From positions 103,054,933 to 103,118,932 of the forward strand of contig NC_080676.1 in assembly GCF_030445035.2 (NCBI RefSeq): a stretch of 64,000 bases of DNA. Direction: 5' to 3'. The first letter of the stretch is position 1, and each line of letters begins with the position of its first letter. The stretch is from Dasypus novemcinctus (Eukaryota; Chordata; Mammalia; Cingulata; Dasypodidae). A program made the position numbers and the translations under genes. Below are positions 62,881-64,000 of the stretch, piece after piece. The notes below the pieces were generated by a model, which made no database searches, was not told where the DNA came from, and saw only the letters and a program-made list of their open reading frames with translations.

Positions 62881-63853
62881 TGAGTCTCTTGTAGACAGCA
62901 TATAGACATATCATGTTTTTTAAGCCACTCTGCCAACTTCTTTGTTTTAATTGGAAAACTTATTCTGTGTACATTTAAAGTAATTACTGATAAGGTAAGA
63001 CTTACTTTGGCCATTTAGCTAATTTTTTCTGTGTATCTTGCATGTTTTCTGTTCCTCAGTTCCTCTATTGCTGCCCTTTTATTTTGATGATTATTTATAG
63101 AGCACTATTTAGATTTCTTTTTTCCCTTTTCTGTATATTTTTCAGTCATTTTCTAGTGGTTACCTTGGGGCTACAATTAACACCTTAAACTTATAACAAC
63201 CTAGTTTGAATAATACCAACTTAGTTTCAATATTATACAGTTTGCTCCTATGTATCTTTGTGCCTCCCCCTTTATGTTGTTTTTGTCACAGATAATACTT
63301 TTATACTTTGTATGCCCTTAATAGTTAAAATTAGTTTTTATATCTGCCTTTTAAATCACATAGACAAAAAAGAGGAGTTACAATCCAAAAATACAATAAT
63401 TACATTTTTATTATTGTACTTTTATATTCGCCTATATATTTGCCTTTATTATTGTACTTTTACATTTGCCTATATATTTCCCTTTGCCAGTGTTCTTTAT
63501 TTCTTCTTATGACTTCAAGTTACAGCCCAGTGTCTTCTCTTTTCAACCTGAAGGACTCACTCCCTTTAGCATTTCATATAGGGCAGGGCTGCTAGTAATG
63601 CATTCCCAACTTTTGTTTATCTGGCAATATCTTAATTTCTCCTCCATTCTTAAAGGATAATTTTGTCTCTCCAGAATTCTTGGTTGCCAGTTTTTATTTT
63701 TTCCTTTTAGGATTTTCAAATCATTAACTACTGATAATTTATTTATATACTATACCTTTTTAATAAAAACCACCCCAAAACTAAAATGTTAAATGAAGTT
63801 TTAGGCCATATTTTATGTTCATTTTCTTCCAATTTAGTATTGATATATTACTT

Positions 63854-64000
63854 CTAATCAAACCAAAACATCTCTTTTATGGAACTAAATACACCTATAA
63901 ACATTCTACCCTGAGCATTCTTTGTCTCCCTGTTCTGTAGACTAAAGATAATGGGGTTTAGGAAGGGAGAATGATGGAGTAGAACATGGACAGGAGGAGG
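63854..64000 (-). pseudogene. 3' end of an olfactory-receptor pseudogene, cut by the window edge
   Basis: Minus-strand translation from the window edge gives LLSMFYSIILP. After a one-base shift at about 63961 it gives LNPIIFSLQNRETKNAQ, followed by a short C-terminal tail to TAG at 63856-63854. This is the seventh transmembrane segment and the conserved Pro-x-Leu-Asn-Pro-Ile-Ile-Tyr-Ser-Leu-Arg-Asn block of rhodopsin-like odorant receptors, with Phe for Tyr and Gln for Arg. The frameshift inside the conserved block makes it a pseudogene unless it is a sequence error. The rest lies beyond 64000. The subfamily cannot be told from this piece. Confidence 0.7.

Larger units (their letters stand above)
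55754..63770 (-). mobile_element. Mosaic of minus-strand L1 sequence, hosting two family X copies and SINEs
   Basis: A short endonuclease piece lies near 55754-55905. A separate L1 3' UTR starts at about 55906, with ORF2 C-terminal to RT sequence at 56573-57607 and 59520-61500. The endonuclease start (LSVITLNVHRISFPIKTKKL, CCLQETQ) is at about 63014-62890, and 5' sequence continues to about 63770. Everything is frameshifted. Confidence 0.7.

Noticed and set aside
34600-64000. Search for TBC1D23 3' exons upstream of NIT2
   Set aside because: Nothing recognisable as a TBC or rhodanese-like exon was found; the region is repeats, a retrocopy and a receptor remnant.

Overview
The window is mammalian nuclear DNA, most likely from a xenarthran and probably an armadillo of the Dasypus type. 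The host call rests on about twenty tRNA-derived SINEs of the DAS kind: an A-box/B-box head reading roughly GGAAGCGGACTTGGCCCAGTGG, then a body that ends in AAATAAATAAAT. It also fits the dense L1 load, ERVL-type solo LTRs and old eutherian repeats (MER20, MIR). No bacterial, plasmid or CRISPR features are present.

The one functional gene I can support is NIT2 (omega-amidase, nitrilase superfamily), on the minus strand. Its ten coding exons run from the start codon at 34282 to the stop at 6067. All splice sites are GT/AG, the phases are compatible, and the coding sequence totals 831 bases (276 residues plus stop). The Glu43-Lys112-Cys153 triad is intact. A CpG island with GC boxes covers exon 1 (about 33.99-34.45 kb). 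A likely poly(A) signal lies at 5881-5886.

Layout: 1-4.4 kb is decayed plus-strand L1 with a solo LTR. 4.4-5.9 kb is unassigned. 5.9-34.5 kb is NIT2, whose introns hold plus-strand L1s (antisense to the gene), DAS SINEs, solo LTRs, a MER20 and copies of an unnamed retroposon of about 1.4-1.8 kb ('family X'). 34.9-63.8 kb is almost wholly minus-strand L1, interrupted by DAS SINEs, three or four solo LTRs, an ERVL pol/dUTPase remnant with its 3' LTR, more family X copies, and a processed pseudogene of NDUFB4 that is itself split by a SINE. The last 150 bases look like the 3' end of an olfactory-receptor pseudogene running off the window.

I found no new multi-gene system. The most original material is family X. 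It is multicopy, has an A-rich 3' end, is flanked by target-site duplications of different lengths, and one copy shows a twin-priming inversion. A frame antisense to its transcript direction stays open in three copies. Also notable are an L1 that lacks most of ORF2 yet has a clean 16-bp target-site duplication, and several nested insertions whose order can be read from their duplications.
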